A stretch of DNA of 64,000 nucleotides from JARRPM01 sp963792815 (GTDB lineage Bacteria > Pseudomonadota > Gammaproteobacteria > Pseudomonadales > Halieaceae), in contig CAWBXR010000011.1 of NCBI GenBank assembly GCA_963792815.1, positions 248,001-312,000 of the forward strand, read 5' to 3'. Every line of letters starts with the position of its first letter. The stretch's first letter is position 1. The translations under genes and the position numbers were made by a program. The notes beneath the pieces were generated by a model. The model did not search any database and was not told the DNA's origin. It was given only the letters and a program-made list of their open reading frames with translations. Below, piece by piece: positions 43,065-50,256 of this stretch.

Positions 43065-43400
43065 ATGGATATTATCGAGACGATCAAAGAGCAAATTGCG
43101 AGCAACAACATACTGCTCTATATGAAGGGTTCCCCCAATCAGCCCCAGTGCGGCTTTTCCGCCCGCACGGTGCAGGCCCTGATGGCCTGTGGCGAGCGCT
43201 TTGCCTATGTGGATATTCTCTCCAACCCGGATATCCGGACCAACCTGCCGGGCTACGCCAACTGGCCGACCTTTCCCCAGCTGTGGGTGGGTGGAGAGCT
43301 GGTCGGCGGCTGTGACATCGTCACGGAGATGTTCGAAAATGGCGAGCTACAGACCCTGATCAAGGAAGCTGCGGCCAGCCAGCAGGCCTCCGAGGCCTGA
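43065..43400 (+). CDS. grxD: Monothiol glutaredoxin, Grx4 family
   Basis: A 111-residue CGFS glutaredoxin (QCGFSARTVQAL, Cys near residue 30) that binds and hands over [2Fe-2S] clusters with glutathione. Conserved glutathione-binding parts include YMKGSPNQPQCGFS, NWPTFPQLWVGGELVGGCDI and the C-terminal helix. The ATG at 43065 has AGGA a suitable distance ahead and starts the family's MDIIETIKEQI helix; the longer frame upstream is not used. It is divergent from argD. Confidence 0.94.
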   Translation: MDIIETIKEQIASNNILLYMKGSPNQPQCGFSARTVQALMACGERFAYVDILSNPDIRTNLPGYANWPTFPQLWVGGELVGGCDIVTEMFENGELQTLIKEAAASQQASEA

Positions 43401-43441
43401 TCTGCCAGCCCGGCCCGGCGACACCGGTCGCGGGCCCGGCT

Positions 43442-44113
43442 TTAAAGGTCCACTCCCTCCCTCAGCTTTTTCAGCGCGGCAATCTGCTCTTCCCGTGACA
43501 GCGGGGCGCTCTCGTGATGTTCGAGGCGCTCCACCTCCGGCATGGTGAGCGTCTCTCCCTGTAGCACCCGGGTGCAATAGCGCTGGTAGTGTTCACAATA
43601 AACCGGCCAGCTGGTGCGCTCGGTATTGTTTGCCAGGAAGTACCAGCCACTGTCCCGGCCCGCCAGGTAGACCGCCGGATGGCTCCAGGCCTGGGCGGCC
43701 CGGGGTGAGGGCGCGCGGCAGGCCTCTATATATGCGTCGTGGGCAGCCGGCAGTCCCAGGTCGGACAGGCCCTGCTGGCAGCACTCCAGCATGCGGTTGA
43801 GGGTGGGCAGGTATTCGCTGTGCTCGATGGCGTGCTTGGCGCCCTTGAGAATCTGCTCTATCGGGTAGTCCGCCAGCGCGTCCAGCCACAGTTTCTTGAT
43901 CTGCTTGAGCTGCTGCGCGTCGGGAAAGGCGGCGTAGTACTGGTTGTGATAGTTCAGCCTGAACAGGGCGAAAACCTGGTTGATCGCCTCTATCCGGGCT
44001 TCCTGGGCGGGCCTGCTTTCGGCCCTAGTCTGCCCAGGAGGTGTCGGTGAGGTCGTCCTCGAGGCTTCTATCTCTTGTGCGACCTGTTGGATTAGATCCC
44101 TGCTGTCCGGCAT
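43442..44113 (-). CDS. Replication protein P-like (phage lambda P family), chromosomal
   Basis: A 223-residue protein. The central block (YHNQYYAAFPDAQQLKQIKKLW ... EQILKGAKHAIEHSEYLP) resembles the lambda P family, helicase-loader-type replication proteins that also occur as chromosomal genes in pseudomonads. The first ~40 residues are Pro/Arg-rich and unstructured-looking; the C-terminal end is charged. It overlaps the DnaT-like gene upstream by 89 bases, so the two are certainly coupled. A role in primosome or helicase loading is inferred. No phage genes surround it. Confidence 0.68.
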   Translation of the reverse strand: MPDSRDLIQQVAQEIEASRTTSPTPPGQTRAESRPAQEARIEAINQVFALFRLNYHNQYYAAFPDAQQLKQIKKLWLDALADYPIEQILKGAKHAIEHSEYLPTLNRMLECCQQGLSDLGLPAAHDAYIEACRAPSPRAAQAWSHPAVYLAGRDSGWYFLANNTERTSWPVYCEHYQRYCTRVLQGETLTMPEVERLEHHESAPLSREEQIAALKKLREGVDL

Positions 44114-45164
44114 TTTGGTGTCCCGCTTGTTCGATCTGGTGGCGCTTGGCCCAGTGGTATTTCACATGTTGCAGGAATTTGCTGTTCCAGGATGTGTGCG
44201 TCTGGTTGCTGTCCCGCCAGTATACGACGAACTCGGCCAGTAGTGAGCGGGCGAAATCGGTGTCGATATGCGACATCCGCAGAATGTCGAAGACATCCTC
44301 GGCGGGCTGCCAGTTATCCATAATCCGCTTCGGCTCGGTGCTGTGCTCCAGGCTGGAGCTGTACCTGGCCCACTGGATGCGGATGTGCTGGATGAATTTC
44401 GAGTTCAGCTCCCGCGGCGCCGCGCCGCGCTCGCGCCAGTAGAGGATAAACTCCGGGATCGCCTCCTCGATGAATTCCCGCTCGATACCGCCGCGTTCCA
44501 TGATTTCCATGGCGTCCAGGCTGGGCCGCCAGTTGTTGTCCAGCTTGCTGTTATCGGGTGCGCGAAACGATTCCGCCTGGCTCTGCTGGTGGTGGCGCCA
44601 GTTGCTGATGACATGCTGGCGGAACTTGTTTTCCCAGGCGTGGCTGGTCTCGCCGCGCTCGCGCCAGTAATAGATGAAATCCTCCAGTTGGTCCAGGGCG
44701 AACTGTCGCGGTATGTTGTGGTTCAGGCCCAGCAGCTGCAGCAGGTCCTCGCTGGGACTCCAGTGCACGGGCAGCAGGCAGGCGCTGCGGCGGCCGGGCC
44801 CGGGAGTGCGTGTAGCCTGGGGTGTCGCGGTCGATGGTACTTCGGCCCGGTGCACCCGCTCGTTGAAAGCGAAATCCAGGCGCGTGCTTTCATGCAGGGG
44901 CGGCGAGCTCACCAGCAGCACGCCCTTGTCGACCAGGCTGCGGCTGATGCGCTGCAGGTCCTCTACGGTCCAGAAGGGCAGGGTCCGCAGCAGCAGGGCG
45001 CGCTCCACGCTGAGCCAGGCGTGGCCGTCCCGGACCCGCGGGCTGTAGTGGTCGAACAGGCCCTGCAGTTGCTGCAGCAGGATGGCCTCACCCAGCCCTA
45101 TCGTGGCCGCCAGTCCCGGCGAAAACACGAGCTGGCGTTCTGGGACCAGGGATGATTCTGACAT
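44025..45164 (-). CDS. DnaT-like protein with three DnaT C-terminal domains
   Basis: A 379-residue protein. The N-terminal ~105 residues look like a winged-helix DNA-binding region (LLQQLQGLFDHYSPRVRDGHAWLSV). Three tandem repeats at about 134-192, 211-269 and 284-342 share W-x-P-(S/A)-x-D, E/D-F-(I/V)-x-Y-W-R and S/N-K-F-x-Q-H...W, the single-strand-binding DnaT domain. E. coli DnaT has one such domain per chain and acts in PriA-dependent restart. The ATG at 45164 is chosen; an in-frame TTG lies eight codons upstream. It is divergent from radA, another recombination gene. Confidence 0.78.
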   Translation of the reverse strand: MSESSLVPERQLVFSPGLAATIGLGEAILLQQLQGLFDHYSPRVRDGHAWLSVERALLLRTLPFWTVEDLQRISRSLVDKGVLLVSSPPLHESTRLDFAFNERVHRAEVPSTATPQATRTPGPGRRSACLLPVHWSPSEDLLQLLGLNHNIPRQFALDQLEDFIYYWRERGETSHAWENKFRQHVISNWRHHQQSQAESFRAPDNSKLDNNWRPSLDAMEIMERGGIEREFIEEAIPEFILYWRERGAAPRELNSKFIQHIRIQWARYSSSLEHSTEPKRIMDNWQPAEDVFDILRMSHIDTDFARSLLAEFVVYWRDSNQTHTSWNSKFLQHVKYHWAKRHQIEQAGHQNAGQQGSNPTGRTRDRSLEDDLTDTSWAD

Positions 45165-45257
45165 TGGGGTTCCGGCAGGGTGACTCAAGTCTGGTAGGAT
45201 ACCCAGCTTGTGCGGCGACTCCTAGCCGGGCGTCTGATTTTTTCCAGGATAAGCGAA

Positions 45258-46652
45258 ATGGCCAAGCAAAAAACTGCCTTTGTCTGCAATGACTGCGGCT
45301 CGGATTACGCCAAGTGGCAGGGCCAGTGCAGCGATTGCGGCGCCTGGAATACCCTGGCGGAGATCCGCCTGGGGCCCGCCACCAGCGGCAGCCGGGGCGC
45401 CGGGCGGGCGGGCGGCGGGGCGGGCGCCAACCGGGCCGGGTTCGCCGGGGCCCTGGCCGGCGCCCGCATCCTCAAGGACATCGACCTGGACGAGTTGCCC
45501 CGGTTTTCCTCGGGTGTCGGGGAGTTCGACCGGGTCCTGGGAGGCGGGCTGGTGCCGGGCTCGGCGGTCCTGGTGGGGGGCAACCCGGGGGCGGGCAAAA
45601 GCACCCTGCTGCTGCAGACCATGTGCCACCTGGCGACAACAATGGAGGCGCTGTATATCACCGGCGAGGAGTCCCTGCAGCAGGTGGCGATGCGCGCCAA
45701 CCGCCTGGGCCTGCCGACGGACAAACTGCGCATGATGTCCGAGACCAATGTCGAGACCATCATCGCGGCGCTGGAGGAGTTCAGGCCCAGGGTGGTGGTG
45801 GTGGACTCCATCCAGGTGGTGCACACCGCGGAGCTGGCGTCCGCCCCGGGCAGCGTCTCCCAGGTGCGCGAGTGCGCCGCCTGGCTCACCCGCTTCGCCA
45901 AGCAAAGCGGCACCGTGCTGGTGCTGGTGGGCCATGTCACCAAGGACGGCTCCCTGGCGGGCCCCAAGGTGCTGGAGCATATGATCGACTGTTCCATCCT
46001 GCTGGAGGGCTCGGACGATTCCCGCTTCCGCACCCTGCGCGGCCAGAAAAACCGCTTCGGCGCGGTCAACGAGCTGGGCGTCTTCGCCATGACCGACCGC
46101 GGCATGCGCGAGGTGAAGAACCCCTCCGCCATTTTCCTCGATCGCAGTACCGAGCCCGCCGCCGGCAGCGCGGTGATGGTGGTGTGGGAGGGTACCCGCC
46201 CGCTGCTGGTGGAAATCCAGGCGCTGGTGGATGACAGCGCCCTGGGCAATCCGCGCCGGGTCGCGGTCGGGCTGGAACAGAATCGCCTGGCCATGCTGCT
46301 GGCGGTGCTGCACCGCCACGGCGGCCTGCAGGTCGGCGACCAGGATGTGTTCGCCAATGTGGTGGGCGGGGTCAAGGTGCTGGAAACCAGCGCCGACCTG
46401 GCCCTGTTGCTGGCCATCGTTTCCAGCTACCGCGACCGCATCCTGCCGCGGGATATGGTGATCTTCGGGGAAGTGGGCCTGTCAGGCGAGATCCGCCCGG
46501 TACCCAGCGGGCAGGAGCGCCTGTCGGAGGCCGCCAAGCACGGCTTCAAGCGCGCCATCGTGCCCCGGGGCAATGCGCCCAAGCACGAGATCAAGGGCAT
46601 GCAGGTGATCGCCGTGGCGAAACTGTCCGAGGCGCTGGATGCGCTGGATTGA
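45258..46652 (+). CDS. radA: DNA repair protein RadA
   Basis: Hexameric DnaB-like helicase that drives branch migration with RecA. The 464 residues start MAKQKTAFVCNDCGS; the zinc finger is Cys10, Cys13, Cys24, Cys27. A Gly/Ala-rich linker (GAGRAGGGAGANRAG) precedes Walker A GGNPGAGKST; the RadA signature KNRFG is in RGQKNRFGAVNELG; the Lon-protease-like C-terminal domain lacks its catalytic site, as usual. The frame is open 16 codons farther, but AGGA ahead of 45258 and the family start decide. The divergent partner encodes the DnaT-like protein. Confidence 0.96.
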   Translation: MAKQKTAFVCNDCGSDYAKWQGQCSDCGAWNTLAEIRLGPATSGSRGAGRAGGGAGANRAGFAGALAGARILKDIDLDELPRFSSGVGEFDRVLGGGLVPGSAVLVGGNPGAGKSTLLLQTMCHLATTMEALYITGEESLQQVAMRANRLGLPTDKLRMMSETNVETIIAALEEFRPRVVVVDSIQVVHTAELASAPGSVSQVRECAAWLTRFAKQSGTVLVLVGHVTKDGSLAGPKVLEHMIDCSILLEGSDDSRFRTLRGQKNRFGAVNELGVFAMTDRGMREVKNPSAIFLDRSTEPAAGSAVMVVWEGTRPLLVEIQALVDDSALGNPRRVAVGLEQNRLAMLLAVLHRHGGLQVGDQDVFANVVGGVKVLETSADLALLLAIVSSYRDRILPRDMVIFGEVGLSGEIRPVPSGQERLSEAAKHGFKRAIVPRGNAPKHEIKGMQVIAVAKLSEALDALD

Positions 46653-46726
46653 GTTTGCCTGGCACGGTTCTGGAACGCGGAGCTATTGTTACTTGACTGA
46701 AGATAAGTGTGCAGTTCTAGCCAGCC

Positions 46727-46840
46727 GCGCTGAGTATCGGGGCAGGCATCGCTGGACTCGCCGTGAATACGTCCATGTAGGCTCGTTTCGGCCATCCATG
46801 GCCTCAACGGTCCAGCGATGCCTGCCCCGATACTCAGCGC
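46727..46840. repeat. Inverted-repeat element A
   Basis: Left arm 46727-46756 (GCGCTGAGTATCGGGGCAGG... ) and right arm 46811-46840 are perfect 30-base reverse complements. The 54-base loop contains its own hairpin GGCCAT - CC - ATGGCC (46790-46803) and a GTGAATACGTCCATGTAGG stretch. I remember similar CGTGAATAC-TCCATGTAGGCTC motifs in dispersed intergenic repeats of marine gammaproteobacteria. It may also end the convergent transcripts. Confidence 0.75.
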
Positions 46841-46906
46841 TTAGATCGATTACTTACCTCAGGCTTCGGGCTCAGCTGTGGTGTATGGCCCAATCCAAGG
46901 GCGCGG

Positions 46907-47079
46907 CCGGGTATCATCCCCTTGAAAAAATCAGGCCGCGCTTGGCGCAGCAAACAAAAGTGGGGCTTTCTGCGAGCACTGTCCGAGTCCCAATTTTTTG
47001 CGAAGCAAAAAATGGTCGAGTTGCGCAGCAGCCACTTTTGTTTGCGGAGCTGCGGCCTTTTCAAGGGGATGATACCCGG
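46907..47079. repeat. Inverted-repeat element B (MITE-like nested palindrome)
   Basis: Terminal arms of 22 bp (46907-46928 and 47058-47079, CCGGGTATCATCCCCTTGAA... / its complement) are perfect. Inside lie GCAAACAAAAGTGG / CCACTTTTGTTTGC (46950-46963, 47032-47045) and ATTTTTTGC - GAA - GCAAAAAAT (46993-47013), all perfect and nested. The whole forms one long imperfect hairpin, as in a miniature inverted-repeat transposable element or a folded RNA. Confidence 0.75.
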
Positions 47080-47141
47080 TCGCGACCGGCTCGGAGCATG
47101 CCGGTCTGCTTCATCGGAGCCGCCAGAGAATAACGCCGGCA

Positions 47142-47516
47142 TCAATCCAGACGCCGCATCTCCTCCTCAAGCTGCGCAATATCCATGTGCTCCTCGAGCA
47201 AGGCGCGCAGTGGCTCGATATTTTCGCGGTCCACGTGCTGCACGTCGAAGCCCAGCCGGCCTGCTTCCACGTGTTGCAGGTAGGCGTAAAGTTCAAGGTC
47301 AGCGCTCTCGTCGTCGCGCTTGCCGGACGTGTGGATGATCAGGGTAAAGGGCTCGTTGTACTGGGCGTCCCACAGGTCCGGCTGGTCGGTGGAGGCGCCG
47401 GACAGGGAGATATCGATAAGGCGCTGCGGCCAGACACTGCCGCCCTGGTGGATGTCCACAGGCACGTCAAGTGCGACACGGGTGAACTGCCGCAGTTCGG
47501 CTGGGGGTTTGGTCAT
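47142..47516 (-). CDS. PilZ domain protein beside radA
   Basis: A 124-residue PilZ protein. The c-di-GMP contacts are R-x-x-x-R (RQFTR) and DISLSGAS about 25 residues on. An acidic C-terminal helix (EEHMDIAQLEEEMRRLD) follows. In Pseudomonas aeruginosa a PilZ adaptor gene (mapZ) also lies next to radA, so this is probably the same locus, though the function of adapting a chemotaxis methyltransferase is not shown by sequence. The ATG at 47516 is preferred over the GTG directly before it because GAGG is better spaced. Confidence 0.82.
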   Translation of the reverse strand: MTKPPAELRQFTRVALDVPVDIHQGGSVWPQRLIDISLSGASTDQPDLWDAQYNEPFTLIIHTSGKRDDESADLELYAYLQHVEAGRLGFDVQHVDRENIEPLRALLEEHMDIAQLEEEMRRLD

Positions 47517-47618
47517 CACGGCCTCGTATGAAGTTTATTTTCAGGAAACTATAACGCCGGGCCCGGCCTATTGCGACAGCTAAATGGCGATTTTTAGCGG
47601 TCGGCGCGGCCCCGCAAG

Positions 47619-49283
47619 CTACTTGAGCTTGCGGTACTTTATGCGGTGCGGCTGGTCTGCGGCCGCCCCCAGCCTGGCCTTGCGATCCTCCTCGTAGTCG
47701 GAGAAGTTACCCTCGTGGAACACCACGCTGCCGTCGTCCTCGTAGGCGAGAATGTGGGTGGCGATACGGTCCAGGAACCAGCGGTCGTGGGAGATCACCA
47801 TCGCCGCCCCGGGGAAGGCCAGCAGAGCCTCTTCCAGGGCGCGCAGGGTTTCCACGTCCAGGTCGTTGGTGGGTTCGTCGAGCAGTAAAACGTTGGCGCC
47901 CTGCCTGAGCAGCTTGGCCAGGTGCAGGCGGTTGCGTTCGCCGCCGGACAGGTCCTTGACGAATTTCTGCTGGTCCGAGCCCTTGAAATTGAAGCGGCCC
48001 AGGTAGGAGCGGGACTGCACCTCGTAGTTGCCGATGCGAATGATGTCGAGGCCGTCCGAGATTTCCTGCCAGACCGTCTTGCTGCCGTCCAGGTCGTCGC
48101 GGGACTGGTCCACGTAGCCCAGCTGCACGGTCTCCCCCACCACCACCTCGCCGCCGTCAGGCTGCTCGAGACCCATGAGAATCCTGAACAGGGTGGATTT
48201 ACCCATGCCGTTGGCGCCGATGATGCCGACGATGCTGCCCTTGGGAACCGTGAAGCTGACCTTGTCGAACAGCACCCGGTCGCCGTAGGTCTTGCGCAGG
48301 TCCTTTACCTCGATCACCTTGTCACCGAGGCGCGGGCCAGGTGGTATGTAGATCTCGTTGGTCTCGTTGCGGCTCTGGAACTCCTGGGACTGCAGTTCCT
48401 CGAAGCGCTGCAGGCGCGCCTTGCTCTTGGCCTGTCGCCCCTTGGGATTGGATCGCACCCACTCCAGCTCCGCCTTGATCGCGTGCTGGTGGGACGCCTC
48501 CTGCCGTTTCTCCTGGGCCAGGCGCTGCTCCTTGGCCTCCAGCCAGTCGGAGTAGTTGCCCTCGTAGGGGATGCCGCGACCCCGGTCCAGTTCGAGGATC
48601 CAGCCCGCCGCGTTGTCGAGGAAGTAGCGGTCGTGGGTGATGGCAACCACGGTGCCGGGGAAGTCGTGCAGGAAGCGTTCCAGCCAGGCGACGCTTTCCG
48701 CGTCCAGGTGGTTGGTGGGCTCGTCCAGCAGGATCATGTCCGGGTTTGACAGCAGCAGGCGGCACAGGGCTACCCGGCGGCGCTCGCCCCCGGACAGGGT
48801 GGTGACGTTGGCGTCCCAGGGCGGCAGGCGCAGGGCGTCGGCAGCCACTTCGAGACGGTGGTCCAGGTTGTGGGCGTCGGTGGCCTCGATGATATCTTCC
48901 AGCCGGGCCTGCTCCTTGGCCAGGGCGTCAAAATCCGCATCGGGCTCCGCGTAGTCGGCATAGACCTGTTGCAGGCCGGCCAGGGCGTCGACGGCTTCCT
49001 GCAAGCCCTCTTCCACGTTGCCGCGCACGTCCTTGTCCGGGTTCAGCTGGGGTTCCTGGGGCAGGTAGCCTATCTTGATGCCGGGTTGGGGCCGCGCCTC
49101 GCCGAGAATATCGGTATCCAGCCCCGCCATGATCCGCAGCAGGGTCGACTTGCCGGAGCCGTTCAGGCCCAGCACGCCGATCTTGGCGCCCGGGAAGAAA
49201 GACAGGGAAATGTTTTCCAGGATGGTTTTCTTGGGCGGCACTACTTTGCCAACCCGATTCATGGTGTAGACGTACTGGGCCAT
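47619..49283 (-). CDS. ettA: Energy-dependent translational throttle protein EttA (ABC-F)
   Basis: A 554-residue ABC-F ATPase that binds the ribosomal E site and gates the first elongation cycle according to ADP/ATP. Two ABC domains: Walker A GLNGSGKST and GANGMGKST, signatures LSGGERRRVAL and LSGGERNRLHL, and Walker B LLLDEPTND. The EttA arm and P-site tether insert lie between (EAKEQRLAQEKRQEASHQ). It starts MAQYVYTMNRVGKVVPPK, as usual. It stands alone between the PilZ gene and the transglutaminase operon. Confidence 0.96.
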   Translation of the reverse strand: MAQYVYTMNRVGKVVPPKKTILENISLSFFPGAKIGVLGLNGSGKSTLLRIMAGLDTDILGEARPQPGIKIGYLPQEPQLNPDKDVRGNVEEGLQEAVDALAGLQQVYADYAEPDADFDALAKEQARLEDIIEATDAHNLDHRLEVAADALRLPPWDANVTTLSGGERRRVALCRLLLSNPDMILLDEPTNHLDAESVAWLERFLHDFPGTVVAITHDRYFLDNAAGWILELDRGRGIPYEGNYSDWLEAKEQRLAQEKRQEASHQHAIKAELEWVRSNPKGRQAKSKARLQRFEELQSQEFQSRNETNEIYIPPGPRLGDKVIEVKDLRKTYGDRVLFDKVSFTVPKGSIVGIIGANGMGKSTLFRILMGLEQPDGGEVVVGETVQLGYVDQSRDDLDGSKTVWQEISDGLDIIRIGNYEVQSRSYLGRFNFKGSDQQKFVKDLSGGERNRLHLAKLLRQGANVLLLDEPTNDLDVETLRALEEALLAFPGAAMVISHDRWFLDRIATHILAYEDDGSVVFHEGNFSDYEEDRKARLGAAADQPHRIKYRKLK

Positions 49284-49353
49284 TGCTCGACTCGCGCAGG
49301 GGAAACGACAAGTCGCGGATTCTAGCAGAAACTGCGGGGCGGGTGGCGCTCGG

Positions 49354-50256
49354 TTACTCCCTCATCGGCTCACTGTCGGCCATGCGGCTGACGTCCACCG
49401 AAACCGACAGTATGGGGGCCTCGCCGCCGCCGAAAATAACGCCCTTGACCGGGGTTACGTCAAGGTAGTCGCGACCAAAGGCAGTGACGATATGCTGGCT
49501 GCGGGCCAGGGTGTTATTGGTCGGGTCGAACTCTACCCAGCCTTCTTCCGGGCAGAAATAGGCCACCCAGGCGTGGGTGGCGTCGGCCCCCACCAGCTTT
49601 TTCTCCCCGGGCTTGGGCAGGGTTTCGATATAACCTGAAACATACTTGGCGGGGATGCCCATGGTGCGCAGGCAACCTACCTGGAGATGGGCGAAATCCT
49701 GGCACACCCCCCGTTTGTGGGCGAGCACGTCCGCCAGGGGTGTGGCGATGGTGGTAAAGCCCGGGTCGTAGACGAAATCGGTGAAAATTCGGGTCGTGAG
49801 ATCGTTGACGCAGGCCTTGAGTGAGTTTTCCCGGCGAAAAGACGGGCGGGCATAGTCCGCCAGGGCTTCACTGCCCTGAATCATTGGGGAGTTGAGCAGG
49901 AACTCCCGCGACTCGAGGCTCGCCCGGGAGCTGTTGCCGGCCAGGGACTCCAGCGCGCGGCCGTAGCTTATCCCGATGTCGAGATCCAGCTCCTTGTCGC
50001 GGTCGTCGATCTGGATTTCGCTGTCGGCAGTGATGATCAGTTCCGTGTGGGGTTTCTGGATCTCGAAATGGAAGGCCTTGTTGCCGAAATAGTCGTTGCG
50101 CTTGTGGGTGACCGATGGCGTGGGCGAGACAGTGATGCGATTCTTCAGGCAGCGCTGGCGATCGGTATCCCGCGGCACCACGTTGGCCAGGTTGTAGCAG
50201 TGGCTGACCCTGCCGGAATACTTGTAATGGGTAATGTGGCGGACTCGGAAGCGCAT
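49354..50256 (-). CDS. Transglutaminase-like cysteine protease/ligase, last gene of the ATP-grasp/alpha-E operon
   Basis: A 300-residue cytosolic protein of the bacterial transglutaminase family. The N-terminal beta domain (RVRHITHYKYSGRVS) is typical. The catalytic triad is Cys185 (RGVCQDFAHL), His228 (THAWVAYF) and Asp244 (EFDPTNNT). Family members are thought to make or cut amide bonds. It overlaps the upstream fused ATP-grasp gene by one base and ends the five-gene operon. Confidence 0.87.
   Translation of the reverse strand: MRFRVRHITHYKYSGRVSHCYNLANVVPRDTDRQRCLKNRITVSPTPSVTHKRNDYFGNKAFHFEIQKPHTELIITADSEIQIDDRDKELDLDIGISYGRALESLAGNSSRASLESREFLLNSPMIQGSEALADYARPSFRRENSLKACVNDLTTRIFTDFVYDPGFTTIATPLADVLAHKRGVCQDFAHLQVGCLRTMGIPAKYVSGYIETLPKPGEKKLVGADATHAWVAYFCPEEGWVEFDPTNNTLARSQHIVTAFGRDYLDVTPVKGVIFGGGEAPILSVSVDVSRMADSEPMRE

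Larger units (their letters stand above)
46653..47141. other. Intergenic region made of two inverted-repeat elements
   Basis: 489 bases between radA and the convergent PilZ gene with no credible gene. It contains a 30-bp perfect inverted repeat around a 54-bp loop (46727-46840), a second nested palindrome of 173 bp (46907-47079) and a 14-bp perfect palindrome (47076-47089). Frames that cross it follow the palindromes rather than codon bias. Confidence 0.8.

Noticed and set aside
43442..45164. Prophage remnant
   Set aside because: The lambda-P-like and DnaT-like genes are flanked by grxD and radA; no integrase, structural or lysis genes and no attachment repeats are seen.
46834..47338. Short frames across the inverted-repeat elements
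   Set aside because: Their sequence follows the palindromes; ends and composition are not gene-like.
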